Shown here: piece by piece, positions 42,988-50,615 of the stretch
How the letters are laid out: every line of letters starts with the position of its first letter
How positions within the stretch are numbered: the first letter of the stretch is position 1
Assembly: GCA_022447625.1 (NCBI GenBank)
Contig: JAKVAX010000001.1
Span: 1-64,000, forward strand
Direction: 5' to 3'
Length of the DNA: 64,000 nt
Source: Flavobacteriales bacterium
Lineage (GTDB): Bacteria; Bacteroidota; Bacteroidia; Flavobacteriales_D; Sanyastnellaceae
The notes under the pieces: generated by a model
What the model saw: only the letters and a program-made list of their open reading frames with translations
The model's database searches: none
What the model was told of the DNA's origin: nothing
Position numbers and translations under genes: made by a program

Positions 42988-43013
42988 AAAAGCCCCGCAT
43001 TTGCGGGGCTTTT
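42988..43013 (+). terminator. intrinsic terminator of the fasciclin gene
   Basis: AAAAGCCCCGC, loop ATTT, GCGGGGCTTTT: an 11-bp stem followed by TGTTTTC, 21 bases after the stop codon. Confidence 0.93.
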
Positions 43014-43063
43014 TGTTTTCCGGGATCCGGCGTTCGATTCGTTCTTTTGAGGGAATTCTGTCG

Positions 43064-43855
43064 TTAAAGGCCGAAGTTGATTCTGCCTCCTGCTTCTAGA
43101 AAGTTGTACTGACGTTTCCCGATTCCAACTTGAAACTGGAGGAGATCAGAAATGCGTAGTTGAGCTCCAATTCGATATCCAAGTTCCGGATCAGCAGGTC
43201 TTCCATCCGCCATTTCGATGTTTTCCTGGAGTTCATTGTGGGATGCGACGAATATGAGATCTAAATAACCTGAGACTTCTGTCCACCCTTTCTTTGTTCC
43301 ATAGGCGCTGCCGAAGTCAGCTTTGGCATATTTCGTCATAGTATATTGTCCCCCTACAAAACCACTAATGGATAGGTTATCGTATATACCTCCGCCACGA
43401 ACGGAGATTAGGCTGATCGAGTTTGTTTCTAGTTTGGTGTAGTAGTTGGTTTCTGTGGTTCGAACCGCATTGCTTTGTGTTTCAGTCTTCAGCGTAATGC
43501 TAATGGGCTGCCGAATTACCGAGCGAGAGAAGTGGTAAGCGCCGTGAAATTGCACCATGGCAGAAGTAGCTGGAGTGCGAACCTCTGGCACCAAGTCTTG
43601 AAATGGGCCTACAACAGTTTTTAAGTGGATTCCCAGCTTTTTATAGTCGTTATATCCAGCAACAATATCAACTCCATAGATCCCAATCTCGTCTATTACA
43701 GGGACATCACGGAAAACAAGAACTCCAGCACCAATTCCCATATACCCTTTTGGTGGTGTATCTGAAATCAATGTATGTTGAATATTTGAAGAAGAATTCT
43801 GTCCCAGAGCCAGAACGCACAGACATAGTGTGAACAGGGATAAAATATATTTCAT
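43064..43855 (-). CDS. outer-membrane beta-barrel protein of unknown function
   Basis: 263 aa. Signal peptide 1-18 (LCLCVLALGQ). The rest is alternating polar/hydrophobic strands with a Gly-rich, aromatic-terminated end (RQYNFLEAGGRINFGL), consistent with an outer-membrane barrel. The blocks KGYMGIGAGVLVFRDVPVID and ISLISVRGGGIYDNL do not match a family I recognise. On the minus strand, TAGTTTTG about 26 bases upstream (43882-43889) is a full -7 match and may be its promoter. Confidence 0.6.
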   Translation of the reverse strand: MKYILSLFTLCLCVLALGQNSSSNIQHTLISDTPPKGYMGIGAGVLVFRDVPVIDEIGIYGVDIVAGYNDYKKLGIHLKTVVGPFQDLVPEVRTPATSAMVQFHGAYHFSRSVIRQPISITLKTETQSNAVRTTETNYYTKLETNSISLISVRGGGIYDNLSISGFVGGQYTMTKYAKADFGSAYGTKKGWTEVSGYLDLIFVASHNELQENIEMADGRPADPELGYRIGAQLRISDLLQFQVGIGKRQYNFLEAGGRINFGL

Positions 43856-43917
43856 ACGAATAGCTTTGCTTAGTTGCGTTACAAAACTAGACGAAAAACT
43901 TTCGGATGTTGTACGAT

Positions 43918-44808
43918 CTATAAGAGGTTGGCTAAAGCCTGATCTATGTTAGGAAATGAGAAATTGAACCCTGAATCTTTTAACTTCTTCGCACTCACCT
44001 TCTGACTTCTCAAGATCACTTCTGACATATCACCAAAGATCATTTTGAGCACGAAGCCTGGAACATTTGGCGCCCAGAATGGCCTGCCGAGTGCTTGGGC
44101 CAGTTGACGACTCATTTCTTTATTGGTGACGGGGTTCGGAGCAACAGCATTGTAAGCTCCAGACAGATTGTTTTCTAAAGCGAAAAGGAAGATGTTGACC
44201 AAGTCATCAATGTGAATCCAGCTTTGCCATTGTTTACCATCGCCTACGGCGGAACCTAAACCTAGTTTGAAGATGGGAACCAATCGTTCTAATGCGCCAC
44301 CGTCTTTGGCTAACACAACCCCGATTCGAATTAAGGCCGTTCGATGTCCGTCTTGCGCTGCTTTCAGTGCTTCGATCTCCCAGTCACGCACTACATCAGA
44401 AAGAAAACCAGAGCCTGGGGCATGATCTTCCTTGAAATTATCATCTCCAAAAGGGTAGAGGCCTATGGCGCTGGCAGAAAGGAATGCGCGTTGTTTCCCA
44501 TCCTTCATGGCTTCGACCAAGGTGCGTGTGCTATTTACGCGGCTGTCGAGAATCGCTTTCTTGGTTTTTTCCGTCCACCGTTGTGCTACAGTGGCACCCG
44601 CGAGGTTGATGACAACGTCCGATTCCGCGATAGCGTGTTTGTCAACACTCAATGAGGAAGGAGACCAATGTGCATAACTCACCAAGTCGTTTCCTTGATA
44701 CTTTTCTGGTGAACGAGTAAGAATGGTGACATGATATTCTTGAGCCGTGAGGGCGTTCGTCAATTGACGACCGATTAACCCACTACCTCCACTGATGACA
44801 ATATTCAT
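43918..44808 (-). CDS. TIGR01777-family NAD(P)-dependent epimerase/sugar nucleotide-like protein
   Basis: 296 aa. Rossmann start MNIVISGGSGLIGRQLTNAL, then the family signatures VINLAGATVAQRWTEKTKKA and SRVNSTRTLVEAM, FLSASAIGLYPFGDD and QSWIHIDDLVNIFLFAL, ending with the DUF1731 tail (ALGRPFWAPNVPGFVLKMIFGDMSEVIL). It is related to plant and bacterial SulA-like dehydrogenases; the substrate is unknown. I chose MNIVISG (ATG at 44806-44808) rather than the upstream ATG at 44841, as the Rossmann strand begins there. Confidence 0.88.
   Translation of the reverse strand: MNIVISGGSGLIGRQLTNALTAQEYHVTILTRSPEKYQGNDLVSYAHWSPSSLSVDKHAIAESDVVINLAGATVAQRWTEKTKKAILDSRVNSTRTLVEAMKDGKQRAFLSASAIGLYPFGDDNFKEDHAPGSGFLSDVVRDWEIEALKAAQDGHRTALIRIGVVLAKDGGALERLVPIFKLGLGSAVGDGKQWQSWIHIDDLVNIFLFALENNLSGAYNAVAPNPVTNKEMSRQLAQALGRPFWAPNVPGFVLKMIFGDMSEVILRSQKVSAKKLKDSGFNFSFPNIDQALANLL
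44623..44636 (-). repeat. relaxed relative of the 14-mer (two mismatches)
   Basis: Plus strand TTCCGCGATAGCGT, i.e. ACGCTATCGCGGAA on the coding strand of the TIGR01777 gene. The central A/T step differs from the consensus. It may be a decayed copy. A weaker one is at 53945-53958. Confidence 0.35.
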
Positions 44809-44929
44809 AGCACTGTTTTTGAAAGGAACAACCCGTACCAAACAATGTTTATGCAGCCTTGGTTTTGCTTAGGTTCCACTTCAAAAGGTAAGTCGCTATG
44901 TCTTATCTTCCGTAGCAAATCTGAAAGCT

Positions 44930-45973
44930 ATGCGCCCACTTATGCTCTTCCTCCTAATGGTACTCTCCGCTTTTTCTGCAAAGTCTCAAACAATTAAGAC
45001 CAAAGACGGGCTAGAACTAGGTCCACGTCGTCAGTTTGTTAAGAATTGTGCGAAGTCAGCCGGTGAAGAATACGTCGATTTCAATGGTAAGAATGTCGAG
45101 TTCAAGAAGATCTGTGAGTGTATGGCTGATGAAGTGATTCCGCGCATTACGTCGGTAGAGTTGATTTCAGCATCGCAAAGTGATGATGGAATGACGGAGC
45201 TCATGATGCGTGACGATATTTATCCGCACATTGAGATGTGTGTACTTCAAAATATTGACGATATCACGGATCTCGAGTTTGATGAAAACACATTAGAAGA
45301 AGGAAGCCTTTCTGAGAAAGCGGCGCGTGAATCATGTATTAATGGAATGATGGAAGGGGATGAAGACTACTTCACTTTAGAGCAGGCTGAAGTATACTGC
45401 GATTGTGCCATTAACGCGATAAGAGAAAAGGGATATTCTTTCAGCGACTTAATGCTAGCTGAAGATGAGAGTAGCGAAGTATTTAATGAGGTCGTTATTC
45501 CTTGTGTAGTTGAGATTCTAGCAGATGATCCAAGTATTCTTGAAGAGGAAGAATTGAATTACTACACGGGCGAAGTTGGCTTCGAAAACGAAACCCGAGA
45601 AGTAGAGCTCAGTACATTCAACGATCAGTACAAGATTAAGTTAACAATTGGCGATCATGCGAAGTATTACCTGTTAGATACGGGGGCTTCAGACGTGTTG
45701 ATCGACCAAGCATTCGCTGAAACGCTCATGGAAGATGGTGTGATTTCGGAAAAAGACCGAGTAGGCTCAGATACGTATCAACTTGCAGATGGAAGCATGA
45801 TTGAATGCCCTATCTACCTCATTCCCGAGATGTCTTCTGGAGACGTGGTCATTCGCAACTTAGAAGTTGGAGTGATGGACGAAGGTGGTTTCCTCTGTGG
45901 TATGAGCTTCTTGAATAGCTTCCTTGATTGGGAGTTAGACGAGGATCGTTCAGTGCTTATCCTGAAGAATTAA
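44930..45973 (+). CDS. exported retropepsin-like aspartic protease with duplicated cysteine modules
   Basis: 347 aa. Signal peptide 1-19 (LLMVLSAFSAKSQ). Residues 30-200 hold two related cysteine modules, each about 60-70 residues (CAKSAGEEYVDFNGKN..CECMADEVIP; CINGMMEGDEDYFTLEQ..CDCAINAIRE), with a C-x-C pair in the middle. From about 220 a single retropepsin-type half follows: KIKLTIGDHAKYYLLDTGASDVLI with D-T-G-A-S, YQLADGSMIECPIYLIPEM, and LCGMSFLNSFLDWELDED (the G-[MN]-[SD]-[FL]-L flap-side motif). It should work as a homodimer in the periplasm or outside. The N-terminal modules are not recognised. Confidence 0.8.
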   Translation: MRPLMLFLLMVLSAFSAKSQTIKTKDGLELGPRRQFVKNCAKSAGEEYVDFNGKNVEFKKICECMADEVIPRITSVELISASQSDDGMTELMMRDDIYPHIEMCVLQNIDDITDLEFDENTLEEGSLSEKAARESCINGMMEGDEDYFTLEQAEVYCDCAINAIREKGYSFSDLMLAEDESSEVFNEVVIPCVVEILADDPSILEEEELNYYTGEVGFENETREVELSTFNDQYKIKLTIGDHAKYYLLDTGASDVLIDQAFAETLMEDGVISEKDRVGSDTYQLADGSMIECPIYLIPEMSSGDVVIRNLEVGVMDEGGFLCGMSFLNSFLDWELDEDRSVLILKN

Positions 45974-46061
45974 GGATTAGACAACGCTTCGCTGTTCTTG
46001 TATGAATACATAATTCCTCGGGTTTTCGTATCTTGACAAGTATTTTTAACCAAGACTAATC

Positions 46062-48638
46062 ATGAACCCTTTGTTGCTTGTTAGAAGGCTGATGCTCATT
46101 GGCCTTGTGCTGTTGTCATGTGCAGCTTTCGCTCAAATCCCCTGTGAGAATGGGCTCGCCGGTGGAGTCTATCCTTGTGATAATGTTGATCTCCTAGGTA
46201 CGGCCACCCAATCGGATATGGGTGCAGCTGCCAATGTTGAGATGAATGATATCTGGGGATGGACAGATGCCCTAGATGGAAAGGAATACGTCATCCTCGG
46301 CAGAACTGACGGGACGAGTTTCTTCGATATTTCAGATCCGCTGAATCCGATTCACCTCGGCTTTCTTCCAACCTTCACAACGAGCTCACTTTGGCGCGAT
46401 ATCAAAACCTATGGTGATTACGCATTCATCGTTTCAGAAGCTGGCGGACACGGAATGCAAGTTTTTGACTTGACGCGTTTACGCAACGTGGCGAATCCAC
46501 CGGAGACATTTACCGAAGATGCGCACTACAACGGATTTGGTAACGCCCACAATATCGTGATCAACCCTGACGTAGCTCTTGCTTACGGTGTTGGAACGAA
46601 CACTTTCAGCGGTGGATTCCACGTAGTTGATATCTCGGATCCATTGAACCCAACCATCGCAGGAGACTTCGCTTCTGATGGTTACACACACGACGCCCAA
46701 GTCATTACATACAACGGACCAGATGCTACCTACGTTGGTAAGCAAATCGGTATGGCTTGTAATGAAGACACGTTCACGATTGTAGACCTTGACGATCCAA
46801 CGGACGCGCAACAGATTGCTCGTGTTGGATACAGCAATGTTGCCTATGCGCACCAAGGATGGCTGACTCCTGATCACCGCTACTTTGTATTAGGGGATGA
46901 GCTAGATGAAAACAACTTCGGAAACAACACTCGTTCAATTATATGGGATATCCAGGACTTGGATAATCCAGTAGTGATTGGTGAATACCTCAGTTCAGAA
47001 GCGGCCATTGACCACAATATGTACTCAGATGGGAATCTGATGTTCCAAGCGAATTACCGCGCAGGTCTTCGAATTCTCGATACAGATGATATCGCCAATG
47101 CTAACTTGAGTGAAGTCGCATTCTTCGACCTTTACCCAGCGAGTAACTCGGCAGCATTCAATGGTGCTTGGAGTAGCTACCCTTATTTCGAGTCAGGTGT
47201 AGTAGCGGTTAGTCATATTGAAGAAGGGTTGTTCCTTCTTTACCCAACCTTCATTGAAGCAAGCGTTCCTCAAACCGATTACTGCTATGAAGATGACGTG
47301 GTGATTGATATCGTACTTGATGCCGGCTTCGCTGGTCCTATCAATATGAGCGTTTCCAATGGTCTTCCAGCAGGAGCAACAGCAACGTTCTCAGCGAACG
47401 GAGTAGGTCCAGGTAGTTACACGCTTACGCTTTCAAACTTACCTGACGTTACGGGAACTCTTGACATCGAAATTTCGGCGGTAGGAGCATTCTTCACGTA
47501 CCGAGCGGAGGTGAGTTTCATGATCTTGGATTGTGTAAACGACGTTCTAGGATGCACGGATCCTACAGCAACGAACTACAACCCTGCAGCAACGATAGAC
47601 GATGGAAGCTGCACCTACCCTTGTATTGATATCACACTTCAGATTGATACTGATTGTTGGGGAGAAGAAACGAGTTGGACGCTCAATGATGCGGCAGGAA
47701 ATAACATTTTCACTGTAGCAGGAAACACGCTCACAGACCAAACCACCTTCACTTGGGACTTCTGCCTTCAGCCAGGCTGCTACGACTGGAACATTGCTGA
47801 TAGCTTTGGAGATGGACTTGCGGGTATTGCTTCTGGATGTGCTGTAGATGGCAACTACCAAGTGCTGGATGCAGCAGGTGACGTGATTCTAGCCATGGGT
47901 GATCCGAACTTCGGAGGTGGTATCACAGAGAATTTCTGTGTTGAGCTTCCAGTGGATGTTTCAGGTTGTACTGATCCTACTGCATGTAACTACGATCCAG
48001 CGGCTACAACTGACGATGGCTCTTGTATCCTACCTGATGGATGTACTGACGCCACTGCGTGTAACTACGACCCTGCAGCTCTTTGTGATAATGGTTCTTG
48101 TATCCTTCCTAATGGGTGTACTGATGCTACAGCATGTAACTATGATCCTGCTGCCACATGTGACGATGGCTCTTGTCAGCTTCCAGATGGATGTACGGAT
48201 ACTAGCGCTTGTAACTACGATCCAATGGCATTGTGTGATGATGGTTCATGTGTATTACCACAGATGTACTATGCTGACAATGATAATGACACTTTTGGAG
48301 CGGGTCTACCTGTTCTGCTTTGTTCACCGCAAGCTGGATTCGTTCTTCAGGATGGAGACTGTGATGACAACAACAACATGGCTTACCCTGGAGCGCCAGG
48401 AACAGCCGAAGGCATTGATAACAACTGCAATGGTACAATCGATCTAGATGAAGAGATCCCAGCAAGCTGTTTCGGAGACTTCAATAATGATGGCTTGATC
48501 AATGCATCTGACCTACTAACGGTATTGGGTGACTTTGGATGTGTTTCAAATTGTAACGCCGACCTAAACGATGATGATATCGTGAATGCAAGTGATATTC
48601 TCATCTTCCTTGGTCTGTTCGGAACGATTTGTCCGTGA
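46062..48638 (+). CDS. choice-of-anchor-B/LVIVD protein with GCTD repeats and a dockerin-like C-terminus
   Basis: 858 aa. Signal peptide 1-25 (VLLSCAAFAQ). Residues about 28-405 are an LVIVD-type propeller (TSFFDISDPLNPIHLGFLP, FHVVDISDPLNPTIAGDFA, HNIVINPDVALAYGVG), typical of choice-of-anchor-B proteins. Then one GCTDPTATNYNPAATIDDGS repeat, a Cys-bracketed module (IDTDCWGEETSW..CYDWNIADSFGDGL), four more GCTD repeats (about 640-725), a MopE-like Asp/Asn-rich segment (YYADNDNDTFGAG..DGDCDDNNNMAYPGAPG), and a dockerin-like tail with two Asp/Asn loops (GDFNNDGLINASDLLTVLGD; ADLNDDDIVNASDILIFLG). No T9SS type A or B domain is present, so surface attachment may use the tail. Confidence 0.85.
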   Translation: MNPLLLVRRLMLIGLVLLSCAAFAQIPCENGLAGGVYPCDNVDLLGTATQSDMGAAANVEMNDIWGWTDALDGKEYVILGRTDGTSFFDISDPLNPIHLGFLPTFTTSSLWRDIKTYGDYAFIVSEAGGHGMQVFDLTRLRNVANPPETFTEDAHYNGFGNAHNIVINPDVALAYGVGTNTFSGGFHVVDISDPLNPTIAGDFASDGYTHDAQVITYNGPDATYVGKQIGMACNEDTFTIVDLDDPTDAQQIARVGYSNVAYAHQGWLTPDHRYFVLGDELDENNFGNNTRSIIWDIQDLDNPVVIGEYLSSEAAIDHNMYSDGNLMFQANYRAGLRILDTDDIANANLSEVAFFDLYPASNSAAFNGAWSSYPYFESGVVAVSHIEEGLFLLYPTFIEASVPQTDYCYEDDVVIDIVLDAGFAGPINMSVSNGLPAGATATFSANGVGPGSYTLTLSNLPDVTGTLDIEISAVGAFFTYRAEVSFMILDCVNDVLGCTDPTATNYNPAATIDDGSCTYPCIDITLQIDTDCWGEETSWTLNDAAGNNIFTVAGNTLTDQTTFTWDFCLQPGCYDWNIADSFGDGLAGIASGCAVDGNYQVLDAAGDVILAMGDPNFGGGITENFCVELPVDVSGCTDPTACNYDPAATTDDGSCILPDGCTDATACNYDPAALCDNGSCILPNGCTDATACNYDPAATCDDGSCQLPDGCTDTSACNYDPMALCDDGSCVLPQMYYADNDNDTFGAGLPVLLCSPQAGFVLQDGDCDDNNNMAYPGAPGTAEGIDNNCNGTIDLDEEIPASCFGDFNNDGLINASDLLTVLGDFGCVSNCNADLNDDDIVNASDILIFLGLFGTICP

Positions 48639-48656
48639 CACAGTGAAAAGAGAATT

Positions 48657-48688
48657 AAAAAAGGCACTTCATCTGGGGTGCCTTTTTT
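48657..48688 (+). terminator. intrinsic terminator after the choice-of-anchor-B gene
   Basis: AAAAAAGGCAC, 10-base loop, GTGCCTTTTTT: an 11-bp stem with A and T runs, so it may serve the convergent ABC transporter gene as well. Confidence 0.92.
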
Positions 48689-48704
48689 GTATTTGGTAAT
48701 TTCT

Positions 48705-50612
48705 TTATGCTGCTTCTTCCGTTAGCTGCTTGCGATAAAGCTCAGCGTAGACGCCATCTTTATCGAGCAATGACTTGTGATCTCCCTGTTCAATGATCTT
48801 GCCATCATCCATCACTAAAATCTTATCGGCGTGTTTAATAGAAGACACACGGTGTGAGATGATCAATGAACTACGTCCGTTCATCATGCGCTTCAGGTTG
48901 TTGAGGATCGCTTCCTCGGTCTCCGTATCGACTGCTGAAAGACAATCATCGAACATCAAGATTTTAGGGTTCTTGATGATTGCACGTGCAATAGAGATTC
49001 GCTGTTTCTGACCGCCTGAGAGGTTGATACCGCGTTCACCTAATACGGTCTCATACTTCTTCGGGAAGTCGATGATGTTCTCATGTACCTGGGCATCTTT
49101 CGCGGCTTGTTCCACGGCTTCCGTGTTAGCGTCATCAACCCCAAACTTAATGTTGTTGAAGATAGACTCAGAGAAAAGGAAGACCTCTTGAGGAACGTAA
49201 CCAATATTCTCTCTCACTTGGTAGAGGTTGTGGTTTGGCAGCGGTTTACCATCGATGAAGATCTCTCCATCAGTTGGGTCATATTGGCGAGCGACCAAAT
49301 TGGCTATTGTGGATTTCCCGCTTCCTGTGCGCCCAATAATGGCCAAGGTCTCACCGGCATTCAACTCAAAGCTAACGTTATCAAGCGCCTTAATTCCTGA
49401 ATCAGGGTAGACAAATGAGACGTTTTTAAAGGCGATGTTTCCTTTGATTTCAGGAATGCGTTTACCGTAGTTTTCAATGTCAGGTCGTTGTTTCAAGAAC
49501 TCATTAATACGGGCTTGAGAGGCTTCTGCTTTTTGAACGAGGGAAGTCACCCAACCGACGCTGGCGAATGGCCAAGTCAACAGGTTCACGTAGAACACGA
49601 AGGTGAAAATCTTGTCCATTCCTAATTCTCCTGCCATCACTTTCTGTCCGCCAATGTAGATCGTAAGAATGGTACTCAATCCGACCAGCAAAACGATGAT
49701 CGGCATGAATAGCGCATCAACTTTGACCTGAGCGAGTGCTTTCACTTTGTAGAGATCAGACTCTTTCTGGAAGTTCGTTTCGCTGTATTCTTGACGGTGG
49801 TATGCCTTTAGAACTCGAATTCCGGAAATGGACTCCTGAACGATCGTACTTAACTTCGATTGTTGACGTTGCACAGCCTCTGATCTGCGATTCATGATGT
49901 TACTCACGTAGTAGATCGAGATAGACATGAATGGTAAAGGAAGGAGAGCATACAACGTAAGTTCGACGTCAGTCATCAACATTACCGTAACCACAAGTAC
50001 CATCAATACGACGAGGTTCAGTGTATACATGACTGCAGGTCCGAGGTACATCCTGACTTTGGAGACATCTTCAGAGATTCTATTCATGAGGTCTCCGGTA
50101 TTGTTCCTTTTGTAGAAGGCCATCGAAAGGCGCTGATAGTGATCGTAGATCTCGTTTTTCTGATCGTATTCGATCAAACGTGACATGACAATAATGGTCT
50201 GACGTGTGAAGAACAAGAAGAGCCCTTTCAGTAAATAAGTCCCGATATAAAGTAAAGCGAGCAAGACACCCACTTGCACGATTGCCATGAGCGCTTGGTC
50301 GAAGGTGTCAAGACTTTTCGTGGCATCGCTGGAAAGATTCAAATTCTCAGAAATCCACTGCAAACTAGCGGGGAGTTCTAGGTCTTCACCAGTAACTAGA
50401 TCATCTGCATTGTATGAAGCGTCTTCGGCACGTGCCGTGCGAAGCGGGTCGAAATAACGCTCATTGGCATTGCGAAGCACCGAGACACCTTCGCCAATTA
50501 AAACAGGCGCGTAGACCGCAAACAGATTCGTTAGGATGATGAAAAGGAAGCCGAGGCCAAGACGCCATCGATATTTCCAGAAGTATTTATTGAGCGACTG
50601 TAATGCCTTCAT
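48705..50612 (-). CDS. MsbA-like ABC exporter (half transporter)
   Basis: 635 aa. Six-helix ABC membrane domain (about 15-360; NRISEDVSKVRMYLG, SISGIRVLKAYHRQEY) with an unusual loop of about 60 charged residues after helix 1 (about 42-100), then the nucleotide-binding domain: Walker A AIIGRTGSGKSTIANL, Q-loop VPQEVFLFSE, signature NLSGGQKQRISIARAI, Walker B ILMFDDCLSAVD and H-loop IISHR. Works as a homodimer or heterodimer and exports lipids or amphiphiles. In this phylum such genes are commonly annotated as MsbA family; no evidence here fixes the substrate. Three bases separate it from the TonB-dependent receptor upstream. Confidence 0.88.
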   Translation of the reverse strand: MKALQSLNKYFWKYRWRLGLGFLFIILTNLFAVYAPVLIGEGVSVLRNANERYFDPLRTARAEDASYNADDLVTGEDLELPASLQWISENLNLSSDATKSLDTFDQALMAIVQVGVLLALLYIGTYLLKGLFLFFTRQTIIVMSRLIEYDQKNEIYDHYQRLSMAFYKRNNTGDLMNRISEDVSKVRMYLGPAVMYTLNLVVLMVLVVTVMLMTDVELTLYALLPLPFMSISIYYVSNIMNRRSEAVQRQQSKLSTIVQESISGIRVLKAYHRQEYSETNFQKESDLYKVKALAQVKVDALFMPIIVLLVGLSTILTIYIGGQKVMAGELGMDKIFTFVFYVNLLTWPFASVGWVTSLVQKAEASQARINEFLKQRPDIENYGKRIPEIKGNIAFKNVSFVYPDSGIKALDNVSFELNAGETLAIIGRTGSGKSTIANLVARQYDPTDGEIFIDGKPLPNHNLYQVRENIGYVPQEVFLFSESIFNNIKFGVDDANTEAVEQAAKDAQVHENIIDFPKKYETVLGERGINLSGGQKQRISIARAIIKNPKILMFDDCLSAVDTETEEAILNNLKRMMNGRSSLIISHRVSSIKHADKILVMDDGKIIEQGDHKSLLDKDGVYAELYRKQLTEEAA

Positions 50613-50615
50613 AGG

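Noticed and set aside
47899-48447. 182-residue plus-strand frame inside the choice-of-anchor-B gene
   Set aside because: Shadow of the GCTD repeats in a second frame; no start signal.
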